Of a stretch of 64,000 bases of DNA, positions 12,915 through 22,369 are shown piece after piece. This DNA is from Agapanthus africanus (Eukaryota; Streptophyta; Magnoliopsida; Asparagales; Amaryllidaceae). Position numbers and translations under genes: made by a program. The stretch lies in NCBI GenBank assembly GCA_030015575.1, contig CM057337.1, positions 294,958,044-295,022,043 of the forward strand. Reading direction: 5' to 3'. How positions within the stretch are numbered: the first letter of the stretch is position 1; every line of letters begins with the position of its first letter. Under the pieces are notes generated by a model. It worked only from the letters and a program-made list of their open reading frames with translations, had not been told where the DNA came from and ran no database searches.

Positions 12915-13390
12915 CCTAGTATATCCAATATGTTCATATATGATCTGAAATGCTTATTATTGCGTCTGACGAATGTACAATATCTATAAATGATATCTAG
13001 TAGGCGTTGTTTATGTTTTGTACCCGCGCTAGCCCAGACCCCGCTCTGTCGTTAGTTAAGTAACCTAATGGGTGAATGACGGGGCCCAGTGGCGAATGCG
13101 GATGGCAGAAGAGGACGTTGTTTTTTCGTTGTTTTCTGCAATGATAGGTTAATTGATGGGATGCACTATATTAATGCAAAGAAACTAAACCAAAGTTGAA
13201 TCGTTCGAACAATTTAAAAGAAACCACTCGGTTATTTTTAAAACAACAGATTTTTAATTGCGGAGCTTAAACCACTCTTTTTAAAAGCTATCAGGTTCCT
13301 TCGATCATATCAAGTTCACTGCGTTCACGGTTTCTCCAAAACAATTCGTAGCCCTCCGTCATTTCATTTGGGTATTCAGTAGTATTCAAG

Positions 13391-13598
13391 CTATGTATTT
13401 TGACCAACACCAAGAAATAGTGTTTGGCAGCTGCTGGGTATTCATCTGTTGCATACATAGATGAGTTGGTTTGGGACGGCCGTACTGCCATTTGGCCAAC
13501 GTCAGGGGTATGTACGGGTGGGTTTAAATTAACAAGATAACGATGGGCAGAACTTAATATGTGACTTATGATATTTTGGCCAACGTCAAGGTCATAAG
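13391..13598 (+). other. Three-hairpin leader array, J copy
   Basis: Hairpin 1 (13391-13420) has only CTAT:ATAG. Hairpin 2 is CGTAC:GTACG (13481-13485/13512-13516). Hairpin 3 is CTTATGA:TCATAAG (13565-13571/13592-13598). Hairpins 2 and 3 carry TTGGC-CAAC-GTCA(A/G). Confidence 0.65.
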
Positions 13599-14098
13599 AG
13601 TATGGGCCAAAAATCCACATTGGGAGTTTCTAAAGAAACTGAAACTTGCTAGTGTTGCATACCATTTGGAGTGTGATAATTTTGGTAGGATTCCTTCAGC
13701 TTTATCATACGATGATATTTGGAACCTGATCCTACTGTTAGTATATGCTACACATCGGGATATTCTTTCACTTAACAATCAATACTATAAACCAAGTAGG
13801 TGTCGAGAAAAGTGTTAGCGGGGCTACGCCCCCAGGGAAAGGAGCTTATTTAATTAAGGAACTTCGCGAAAGCGTCATAAAACCTCACTCGAAGTACCGA
13901 CACCAGCCTGGCTGAATGGTTAAGCAAGTATTGTACGGTGAGAATAGTCCTGACTAGTTCTTCTTTTTTGGTTTGAGGAAGGATTCGAGAAACAGTGGTA
14001 GCCATCTTGTTTTGATAAACTAAAAACCACTCTAAACTTGCTAGAGCATCATGCTAAAATCTTTCCTTCTCTTTCTCCTAATTGCAGCGACCCAGAAC

Positions 14099-14227
14099 AT
14101 GACGGGCCTTAATTTATTATTAGATAAATATATTTTGACAGGGCCAAACTATAAAGATTGGTTCAGGAATGTCAAGATGGAAGTCACCTATGACAAATTA
14201 GGGTATGTCCTTACTACTAAGTCCTAG
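14099..14227 (+). pseudogene. Element J: truncated gag start (42 codons)
   Basis: ATG at 14099 begins MTGLNLLLDKY..., clearly the N-terminus of the Gag seen intact in N (MTGLKLLLDKN) with TGPNYKDW and VTYDKLGY. After 42 codons the reading frame hits TAG at 14225-14227, created where the gag joins the inverted LTR end at 14224. The rest of gag and all of pol are absent, so this is a deletion remnant. The start is the Met used by N and F, preceded by the same CTAATTGCAG site. Confidence 0.85.
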
Positions 14228-14859
14228 GCACTCTAATGAGGTTCCACAACAGATCAACCATGGCAAAATCAAAATTTTCTTGTGCCAAGAAACCCTAATG
14301 CGATCGTTGACTAGAGGTAAAGGCGATAACTATGCAAGTAAACAACTTTATTGCTAAGTGATTGGAAATAAAACCTTTGTAAATCCGGTCCACCACTTCT
14401 CTAGCTCCGTGATGACGTCCCTTCGCTGCGATCACCGGGATCCCGGACACTAGCGTTGGTTTCGTCGGGAAAATGAGCGGGCTAGGTCATTGACTTCGAT
14501 GCCGAAGATGATCTACGTCGAGGCAACTCTAACTCAAGATGGAGCTTGAGTTCAAGTTGCCTCGACGTAGATCATCTTCGGCATCAAAGTCAATGACCTA
14601 GCCCGCTCATTTCCCCGACGAAACCATCGCTAGAGTCTGGGATCCCGGTGATCGCAGCGAAAGGACGTCATCATGGAGCTAGAGAAGTGGTGGACCGGAT
14701 CTACAAAGGTTGTATTTCCAATCACTTAGCAATAAAGTTGTTTACTTACATAGTTATCGCCTTTACCTCTAGTCAACGATCGCATTAGGGTTTCTCGGCA
14801 CAAGAAAATTTTGATTTTGCCATGGTTGATCTGTTGTGGAACCTCATTAGAGTGCCTAG
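14224..14859. repeat. 636-bp near-perfect palindrome of LTR ends
   Basis: Left arm 14224-14538 and right arm 14545-14859 are each 315 bp and inverted copies of one another, separated by ATGGAG. They differ at only a few positions. Both are the 3' end of a G-type LTR; the right arm continues to CCCTACA and a PBS, while the left arm lacks the last 10 bp and is fused to the J gag. A transcript crossing it would fold into a roughly 300-bp double-stranded hairpin. Confidence 0.93.
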
Positions 14860-14869
14860 CAACCCTACA
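14545..14869 (+). repeat. 3' end of the 5' LTR of element G
   Basis: About 325 bp ending CTAGCAACCCTACA directly before a PBS, so this is the U5-side end of G's 5' LTR; the remainder is lost at the palindrome centre. A second copy of the same segment, about 220 bp, lies at 20274-20505. Confidence 0.85.
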
Positions 14870-14870
14870 G

Positions 14871-14883
14871 TGGTATCGGAGCC
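14871..14883 (+). other. Primer-binding site of element G
   Basis: TGGTATCGGAGCC, one mismatch from the usual TGGTATCAGAGCC, one base after the LTR end. Confidence 0.85.
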
Positions 14884-16606
14884 TAGCTAGAGCCTTAGGC
14901 GATGTGCAGACGTTGTTAGAAAGCCGATCGAACGCGAAACCCTAATCCAAGACCCTTCTCTGTACATTTTTTCAAAACTGGGAATTTTGTGAATTAAAAA
15001 TATGCAGAAAAATAAGCAGGGTTTTCTAAGAGTTACTGTGCAAAACGAGATCCTAATTCAATCAAACCGCCGCGGAACCGCGGCACAAGCATGGCTCATG
15101 CGGCGGTTCCGCGGCCGTACGGTGTCTTCTTTTGTTCAATTTTGCACAGTAATGTTTAGCTGAATTTCCCGTGTCTACTGGATATTCTTAATTTATATTC
15201 CACTGTTGTGTTATCTGGGGTGTATTGGGGATTCGATGATTCGATCGGAAACTTTAACCGCGTCTATGTGTTTTCCGGATATTTTAGAATATGTTAAAAG
15301 GTTCGACCGGATATAAATACCCACTTTTTCCCCTGCCGGGAAATTTCCAATTGTTGGATTATTCCGTAGTTTAATCACGTTCTAAGTAGTGCAAGTAACG
15401 TGATGGTCCCTCTAGAAGACAACAAACCTTAACTCGATTATGTGACCGTCTTGAACTGCCCTTTGAACCTTAGGGTTTGGGGCAGTACGGCGTGCCACAT
15501 GTGAGGCATTGGCTTGACCCTTCTACGGCTGGACCGTTGGTACTGTGGCATGAAGTGAATGTTTTTGAACTTATTTCATGTGTTGAGCTGTTTCGGGAAA
15601 ATTTGGGTGTTTGATTGTTCGATCGGAAAGTTTGACATTTTCTATTTATCTGGAATGCGATACAATAATTGGAATCCACAAGTAGTTATGAGATAACTGA
15701 TATGAATGTTATAAAGATAGCACTTTAGTCTCACTTGATCGGTTGCCACGGAATTTTGATGCGATCAAAAGTCCGTTGCAATCACGTAGCGTACGCGGAT
15801 ACTCGCCGGGTAAACTTAATAGACAGCTACACCCTATTGCCCCGACCAAGTGACTGTAGGAGAACCCCGTCGCCGAAAGTATCCGTTCGGGTGCTCGCTG
15901 CAGCGGTGTTCCGCCTTGGTGCACTTCGTTGACGGCATCGGGGGTGCGGCCGTCTACTGAAGTTTGCGACGAGCATCCGATCAGGATGTCGGGATCTTGT
16001 TGAATTGCCCGATTTGATGTTGAAAAGAGTTTTCGATAATGAGACTAAAATGCGGGGTTTATAATTGTTAGGCATGCGATGTTTAAGAAATTCATTTGGT
16101 TAGGCATGCGATGTCTAAAGAGTTTGCGGATTCCAACTGTTGTAGTTTTACACTTTCTTTTCTGTGACCGTAAATGTAATATGTGATATCGCCGGTTTCG
16201 TTGCTATATGTCAACGACAATTGGGATACGCATGTTTACTTACGTTGATGACATGTGATGTTATGTGTTGCTGGATATGTTATATTGGATCGTCGTGTTT
16301 GAATAGCCGGGGGTTTTTATGTGAGATGGGTGTTTTTCATTTTCATTCATGTAAAAGCTTGTATGTAATATACTTTATTGGGGCACTTCCAGGTTGCGGA
16401 AGATGTCAACATTTATATATTATTTACTTTTCCGCTCTAGGATAGACCCAAGGAGGAAGGCACAAGTAACCGGGTTCTGGAGTCCAGTGGGAGACCAACT
16501 CGAGGAGTCGAGTCCGGGTCTCCTAACTCTAGAATTTGTAGGGTTGCTTGCCGCTCTCGTAGGGGTCTAGGGGTGTGGGTTTGGCTATTCATCGCGACCG
16601 TGGAAT

Positions 16607-16640
16607 CCGTGTTTTATACTGGCTCGTATTGAAAACACAG
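16607..16640 (+). other. GGCTC-loop hairpin, G copy
   Basis: CCGTGTTTT (16607-16615) pairs with AAAACACAG (16632-16640) with one mismatch. The loop contains CTGGCTC. Confidence 0.65.
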
Positions 16641-16983
16641 ACGTCCTAGTATATCCAATGTTTCATATGTTTCTTCTGCTGCGATATCTGTGATGTGATC
16701 ATTTGATATGTTCTGTGATAAATACTGTATATAGTATATATGATATATTATATATATGTTACTTATGTTTTACACCCGCGCTAGCCCTGCCCTGCTCTGC
16801 CGTTAGTTACCTAATCTAACGGTGCACGAGGGGACATCGAGGCGAATGCGGATGGCATAAGTGTACGTCGTATTTATCTGTGATGTTTAGGTGCTTAAAT
16901 GATGGGACTTCATTAATGTGATTAATGAAAGAAAAGAAACCTAAGATGTTGTGGAATCGAATTTCTTTAAAAAAAAGGTAGCT

Positions 16984-17238
16984 ACAGTTCTTGCTTTGCA
17001 TCGCGGTGTTCCTTGTAGAACATCCTGCACCTTATTCTATAAGGAAAGGGCCGAGATCCCTTCACCGGGAGTGAACCCTTTAGCAATAACTGGAAGATGC
17101 TACAACCCTCAGTTTGTCTTTTGATTGCTTCTATAGTTATTGCTTTGCATAGAGGTATATATGATATATCCTGCACCTTATTCGATGAGGAAAGGGCCGA
17201 CGATCCCTTCACCGGGAGTGACCCCTTTAGCAAAACTA
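16984..17238 (+). repeat. Tandem pair of structured leader modules, G copy
   Basis: Copies at 16984-17090 and 17133-17238 match those of B. Their hairpins are CCTTAT:ATAAGG and CCTTAT:ATGAGG (one wobble), each followed by the conserved GGGCCGA and TTCACCGGGAGTGA. Confidence 0.7.
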
Positions 17239-17368
17239 TGCCTCAAAAACACTCTAATTCAAAATTCATTCGATCCTACAACGATATCAAGTTCATTACG
17301 CATTAGGTTTTCAGAAAAACCTGTCGTAGCCCTCCGTCATTTCAGATAAGTAGTAGTTAGTATTCGTG

Positions 17369-17585
17369 CTACGTTTGTTGGCCTGCGTCAAGGCGTAGTG
17401 TGCCATAGCTAACTAGTATTTATCTGCTTATGCATATGATGCAGATTGGATTTGGGTAGTCGTGCGACTTTGTTGGCCTGCGTCAAGGGTCGTGCTGGTG
17501 GGTTTAATTCAATCAGGAAATGACGGGTTGAACATGACTAGCGCACTGTGGTTTGTTAGCCTGCGTCAAGGTCATAGGACGCTAG
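17369..17585 (+). other. Three-hairpin leader array, G copy
   Basis: Hairpin 1 is CTACG:CGTAG (17369-17373/17394-17398). Hairpin 2 is CGTGCGAC:GTCGTGC (17461-17468/17489-17495). Hairpin 3 is CTAGCG:CGCTAG (17538-17543/17580-17585). The first two carry TTGGC-CTGC-GTCAA and the third TTAGC-CTGC-GTCAA, so all three share the same tetraloop. Confidence 0.7.
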
Positions 17586-18018
17586 GGGCAAAATAATCGG
17601 GAATTTCAAGTGTTGAAATTTGCAATGAGATTGCATACCTTCTATGAGATAGTTGGATCCCGATACCCACTGCGAGTAATTCTTACTCTTGGGAGAGTTT
17701 TACACATTACAATTAGCCGATCATGTAGGTGTCTAGAAAGGTGTCAACGGGGTTACGCCTCTGGGAAAACGAGGCTTACTTTAATTAGGAACGTGCGAAA
17801 GCACGGGGAACCTCCCTCAAAATACCGACACTGGCCTGGCTGAAAGATTGGCGAACTTGTAGCGTGTAATTAATCCCGGCTAGTCTTTCCTTTTAGGGTT
17901 TGAAGGAAGATTTGATAAAAACAGTGGGAGCCATCCTGATTAGATAAAATAATAACCAATCTGATCTTGCAAGAGCATACGCAGACTGATTTCTTCTCTC
18001 TCTCTCCTGGTAGCGACC

Positions 18019-18411
18019 ATGTCACGCCTTATTCAAGATAAGAACACGGATGTATTGACCGAACCCGCTTGTTATACTGAGCTGGGGAACGTTGGTCCCG
18101 CTCCAACTTATAATTGTTATAAGACAGAGCAGGAAATTGGGGAATACCAGATTTCCCGTGCCGCCCAAACGAAGAAAGTGCATACTAATGCATCATCTTC
18201 GGGTGTGTTCATTACAGAGAACTATTTCTCAGTATCCTTTACGTCCTGGATATGTGATACCGGATCAGGATCCCGCATATGTAATTTGTTACATAGGCTA
18301 CAGATAGGTAAAGAACTGAGAACGGGTGATAAGTTTCATGAGACAGAAAACGGGGCATGTGTTGCAGTCAAGTCCGTTGGTCACTGTCACCCTGTATTAC
18401 CAAAACATTAA
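18019..18411 (+). CDS. Element G: gag-less leading frame running into protease
   Basis: 130 aa from the ATG at 18019, equivalent to the B frame at 7684. Residues 1-58 are the non-Gag segment shared with B (TEPACYTELGNVGPAPTYNC...). Residues 59-77 are the pre-protease spacer ending SFTSW. Residues 79-85 give CDTGSGSR, the copia protease active-site motif. The frame then degenerates after about residue 100 and stops at 18409-18411. There is no zinc knuckle. Compared with N, about 280 residues of Gag are absent. It could be a vestigial product; no function is assigned. Confidence 0.5.
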   Translation: MSRLIQDKNTDVLTEPACYTELGNVGPAPTYNCYKTEQEIGEYQISRAAQTKKVHTNASSSGVFITENYFSVSFTSWICDTGSGSRICNLLHRLQIGKELRTGDKFHETENGACVAVKSVGHCHPVLPKH

Positions 18412-20245
18412 TTCTGAACAAATGCTATTAGATACCGAACCTGATATACAAAATCATATCAGTCTTTTTATTAGTAAAGAAAGGGTATAATTTTGTATTG
18501 TTGGATAATGTTTTGAACATTTCCTATTTCAAAAGTTGATCGGTTCAGGCACGTTATCTAAAAGCATTAATGTTCTAAATCAAACTACAGTTCCTTATAT
18601 ACAGAACACACATAAGAGGAAGAGTTCAGAAATGAACGATTCCTTCTTGAGGCATTATAGACTAGGTCATATCAATGCGACCCGACTCGCTGAAGTTACA
18701 TTTAGATGCATGTTCAAAAGAGTTTGAATTTACATCTTGTGAAAGTTGCCGGTCATGTAACAAAGATAAGATGACCACAGCTCTGTTTATTGGAAACAGA
18801 GAAAGAGTTGGTGAACTCTTGGGATGATACATGTTGATGTATGTAAGGTCCCCTGTCTATATTTGCGAGGACCGGTTCGTTGTACTTCGTTACATTCTAT
18901 GATAATCTCTCAAGATTCAGACATATGTTCCTGTTGAAACACAAGTCCGAACCTTTTGAGATATTCACAGAATATAAGCTAGAAGTAGAGAACCAATACG
19001 GGTATAAGTATTATATCCTTTGATGTGATCAGGGAGGAGAATACTTGTGCATGTCATTCCTGGACTATTCTAAAGGAGAATGAGAATCTCTCTCAGTGTT
19101 ACTCCTCTGAATATACCATAGCACAATGGTGTATCGGGCTGGAGCAAACGCACCATATGAGATATGGTGCGCTCTATGATGAGTACTACTGAGTTACCTG
19201 TTTCTTTTTAGGATTGTGCACTTGAGAAGTTGCATACCTATTGAATAAGGGTTCCGATAAAATCAGTTGCCTACCACTTCATATGTGATATGGGAAGGGA
19301 AGAGCCCAAATCTTATGATTTGGGGTTGTCCGGCCTATGTCTAAAAGCAAAATCTGGACAAGCTCGAGGCAAGGTCAGTTATGTAGAACTTGAATGGTTC
19401 CAGCTATACAAGCTGCAGCTGATGATTTGGTAGAACCAAAGGTTTCAATAGTCCCCGATGAACCTCAGCCTCTCCGCCGATCTGGTAGGGTTTCTCACCC
19501 ACCTGAGAGATACTTTGGTTTCTTTATGACAGTGGAAGCGAGAATTGCATCATGTGATGATGACACAACTAGTTTCGAGCTGGCCATCTGGAGTAGGACT
19601 CTGTAAGAATGGATGGATGCTTATCGATCTGAGATGGAATCCTTATACACCAACAAAGTATGGACTTTGGTTGCTATATCGGAAGGGTTAAATCCCCATC
19701 AGGAGCAAGTATATCTTGTGAAGATTACTTGGTGTACATGGAAAAGTTTGGACTTTCGAAACTAGACTTGTTAAAGGTTTTCATCATCGGCCAGGCGTGG
19801 ATAATGATAAAACCTTTTTCAGTGGCTATGCTTCAGTCCGTCCAGATCCTACTTGCCATGGCTGCATACCATGACTACGATATCTGGTGGTTGGGTGTCA
19901 TGACTGCTTTTCTAAATGATGTTTTGGAAGAAAGCGTCTATAAGTACACAGCCAGAGGGCTTCGTAGACAATGGGAGCAGCGGAAACGTGCGCAAGATGA
20001 TTTATCTGATAAAGCAGGCATTGCGGAGTTGGAACGTCTGTTTTGATGTGTTATTCAATAAGTTTGACATCATCAAAATGGTAGATGAACCTTGTATATA
20101 CAAAAAGGTAGTAGGGAGTATGGTGGTGATCCTCGTAGAGTACGTAGATGACATACTCTTGATAGGGAAGGAGTTTCCTATGCTACGCTAGGTCAATCTC
20201 CGCTTATCACTACGATTCACCATAAAGGATCAAAGTGATAACTCC
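18412..20245 (+). pseudogene. Element G: degenerate protease-integrase-RT remnant
   Basis: Copia pol fossil in several frames. Identifiable are the integrase zinc-binding region (RHYRLGHINATRLAE, about 18650), an integrase core with the same RSDRGG lesion as B at about 19022, the RRSGRVSHPPERYFGF tail (about 19475), RT FSVAMLQSVQILLAMAAYHDYD (about 19828-19880), and VEYVDDILLIGKEFPML (about 20138-20188). It shares with B several derived shifts, for example near 19600 and 19700, and ends at nearly the same RT position. RNase H and the PPT are absent. It is non-coding. Confidence 0.85.
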
Positions 20246-20273
20246 TAAATCCTGAGTTTTGATCAAAGGATGG

Positions 20274-20505
20274 AGCTTTAGTTAGAGTTGCCTCGACGTA
20301 GATCATCTTCGGCATCGAAGTCAATGACCTAGCCCGCTCATTTCCCTGACGAAACCATTGCTAGAGTCCGGGATTCCGGTGATCGCAGCGAAAGGACGTC
20401 ATCACGGAGCTAGAGAAGTGGTGGACCGGATCTACAATGGTTGTATTTCCAATCGCATAGCAATAAAGTTGTTTACTTAGCAATAAAGTTGTATTTCCAT
20501 CTTCA
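20274..20505 (+). repeat. Fragment of G-type LTR end
   Basis: About 230 bp homologous to 14545-14740 (CCTCGACGTAGATCATC, GTGATCGCAGCGAAAGGACG, GAAGTGGTGGACCGG), directly fused to the truncated G pol. It ends with a short local duplication of AGCAATAAAGTTGT and then meets antisense LTR I. The junctions look like deletion joints, not insertions. Confidence 0.75.
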
Positions 20506-22369
20506 CTAGGTCATGAAACTTGTGAAGAAAACACCCTATACTACATGGCAAGTGGTAGAGGATGAAAAAATAGGATGTGGGTTCACTTTGGATTTGGATT
20601 TCACACTTGATTTCATCACTAGACATTTTTCTAGAAAGCTTTTCTTTTCTTCACTTGAAGAAGAAGATGAAGAACAAGAAAAAGAATCATCAATTAAAAA
20701 AAATCATGTGATGGTTATCATTTTGTAACCATGGGTGAGCGTAGAGAATAAACTAGGGTTAAGTTGAATGGTTAGGTTAAAGGAAAGAAACAAAATGGTT
20801 ACTTCTTCAAAGCTTCATGAAGCTTCAACAAAAGACAAAGCAAGCCACCATTTCATTTTCCTTTCCAAAAATAAATGAATAAAAGAATAAATAAATTAAA
20901 ACAAACCCTAACCATTAACCTAATCATAGTTTAAATCAAACATACACCCAAGTTTGCATGTATCATCAAACATGATACAAACTAGTGCGCAAACATATAT
21001 CATATATACATTGTGCACATCAAGTGAGAAAATCCATCATAAGTGAACAAATACTAGTTAATGTAAAGTGATATATCAAATATATAATTATATATTAAAT
21101 CATTAAATCAACACTTGATTTAACGATCCGGACATATCGCATATGACTGACTAATATCCAATGTATCGACTTATCGAATCAATCCTTGATTCGATAACTA
21201 GGTTATATCGCATACAACCAATCGATACATTTATCGCGAGAATAGAATACGGTATCACAAACACGCATTATTCTCGGTCCCGCACATATCTCATATGCGC
21301 TCCTATTTCGTTTCGCTTAAGCCAGGAAACCTCTGTGTAGGACTCTAAAGACTCGTCAATACGCCGGCAGCAGGTGATGATCATATCAAACACCCACAAG
21401 CCGCAAGCGGTCAGCTAAACGTAACGGCCACCCGGGTATTGAGCGATCAGAAGATCAACGAGCAAGCCCGCTCACACTCTTGTGAATCCAACCAGTAATA
21501 CTTACCGTACAGTCCGGTCTGTTCGTCTGATATGTCGCATATCTCGCCTAGGGGTGGTAAACGTCAGACCCCAGTAGCTCGATAAGTCGTGTCGATACGA
21601 GGTCTATAACAGTTTGAGAAACTACTAGTAACACTTACCAGTAAATCTCAGCAACCCTGGCCAGGGATTTTCGGTTATAGCCAATCGAACACAGTGCAAC
21701 ATCAACTCCCTATACCGGGAGAGACGAATCCCCTCCTATCGCTCATTGCCTCCATGTGATTCGGGACTGTACCCAAAAGCCACCATTTTGCATGCCCTAT
21801 TGGACGTGGTAAGGTGGAAATCAAAGCACAGTGGGAATCACAGAAGACTCTATGGCGATCTCGGGTCTACAGACTAACCTGTACCAATGTCACCAGAGAA
21901 CTGCCTTCTGACGTAAGGTATAATACCATCTGGAAGTTCTCGGCGAGTCCGTCCAGTGAACCCAGTCTCCACTGAGCACCCGTATATCATCTCTGATGTC
22001 AAACACCAATGGATATGGGATCATCCATCGCCCATCTGTATGGGTCGAGAAGGTATACGCTAGTCTACTCTGGTATATCGATGCCCCGTCTCGATACACC
22101 CATGACTAGGGACCTTGAAGGATGCACTTCTGGAGTACTATGTCCCCACTAGTATGAACCGCATTATAGTCCAGGTAGTCAAGTACACATCCTAAGGGCT
22201 TTAACAACATGTAACAGAGAGACAATCAGTATACATGTTAAGGTAAAGAGTAACCAGATAGCATACTATCATGTCGATCAAGAAAGTCCTCCCTATATAG
22301 GTCCCAGCATCCACTACAATATACATCCTATGTACAGTAATGGCCTCTAGGGCATACATATAACTAACA
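20506..22369 (-). repeat. Antisense LTR I (LTR-1 type, 3' end truncated)
   Basis: Read on the minus strand it begins TGTTAGTTATATGTATGCCC at 22369 and follows LTR-1 through the two-stem core (about 21770-21825 here) and the AT-rich region. It lacks roughly the last 330 bp. It has no intact PBS or PPT neighbour: on its left is the G fragment, on its right the truncated gag of H, so it may be a truncated solo LTR or one side of a deleted element. Confidence 0.75.

Larger units (their letters stand above)
12024..14098 (+). other. Element J: untranslated leader
   Basis: 2.07 kb of leader of the N/F type, without the tandem module of B, G and C. Modules: GC-rich arms (12231-12250 and 12261-12280, imperfect), GGCTC hairpin (12876-12914), CCCCG and GTTAG nested helices (about 13035-13085), a hairpin after GATGGGA (TGCACTA pairing with TTAATGCA, 13162-13178), the three-hairpin array (13391-13598), GGGGC:GCCCC and a CGC-GAAA-GCG hairpin (13865-13874). 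It ends CTAATTGCAG, then the gag ATG 12 bases on. No gene is supported here. Confidence 0.75.
14870..18018 (+). other. Element G: untranslated leader
   Basis: 3.15 kb, the longest leader here, with no supported gene. Modules in order: a perfect 13-bp GC helix GCCGCGGAACCGC:GCGGTTCCGCGGC (15069-15081/15103-15115); the B/G-only block at about 15740-15990; GGCTC hairpin (16607-16640); a hairpin after GATGGGAC with TTCATTAAT:ATTAATGAA (16909-16917/16921-16929); tandem modules (16984-17238); hairpin array (17369-17585); closing helix GGTGTC:GACACT (17740-17745/17827-17832) around CGTGC-GAAA-GCACG (17792-17805). It ends in a pyrimidine tract, TAG, and then the ATG. Confidence 0.78.
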
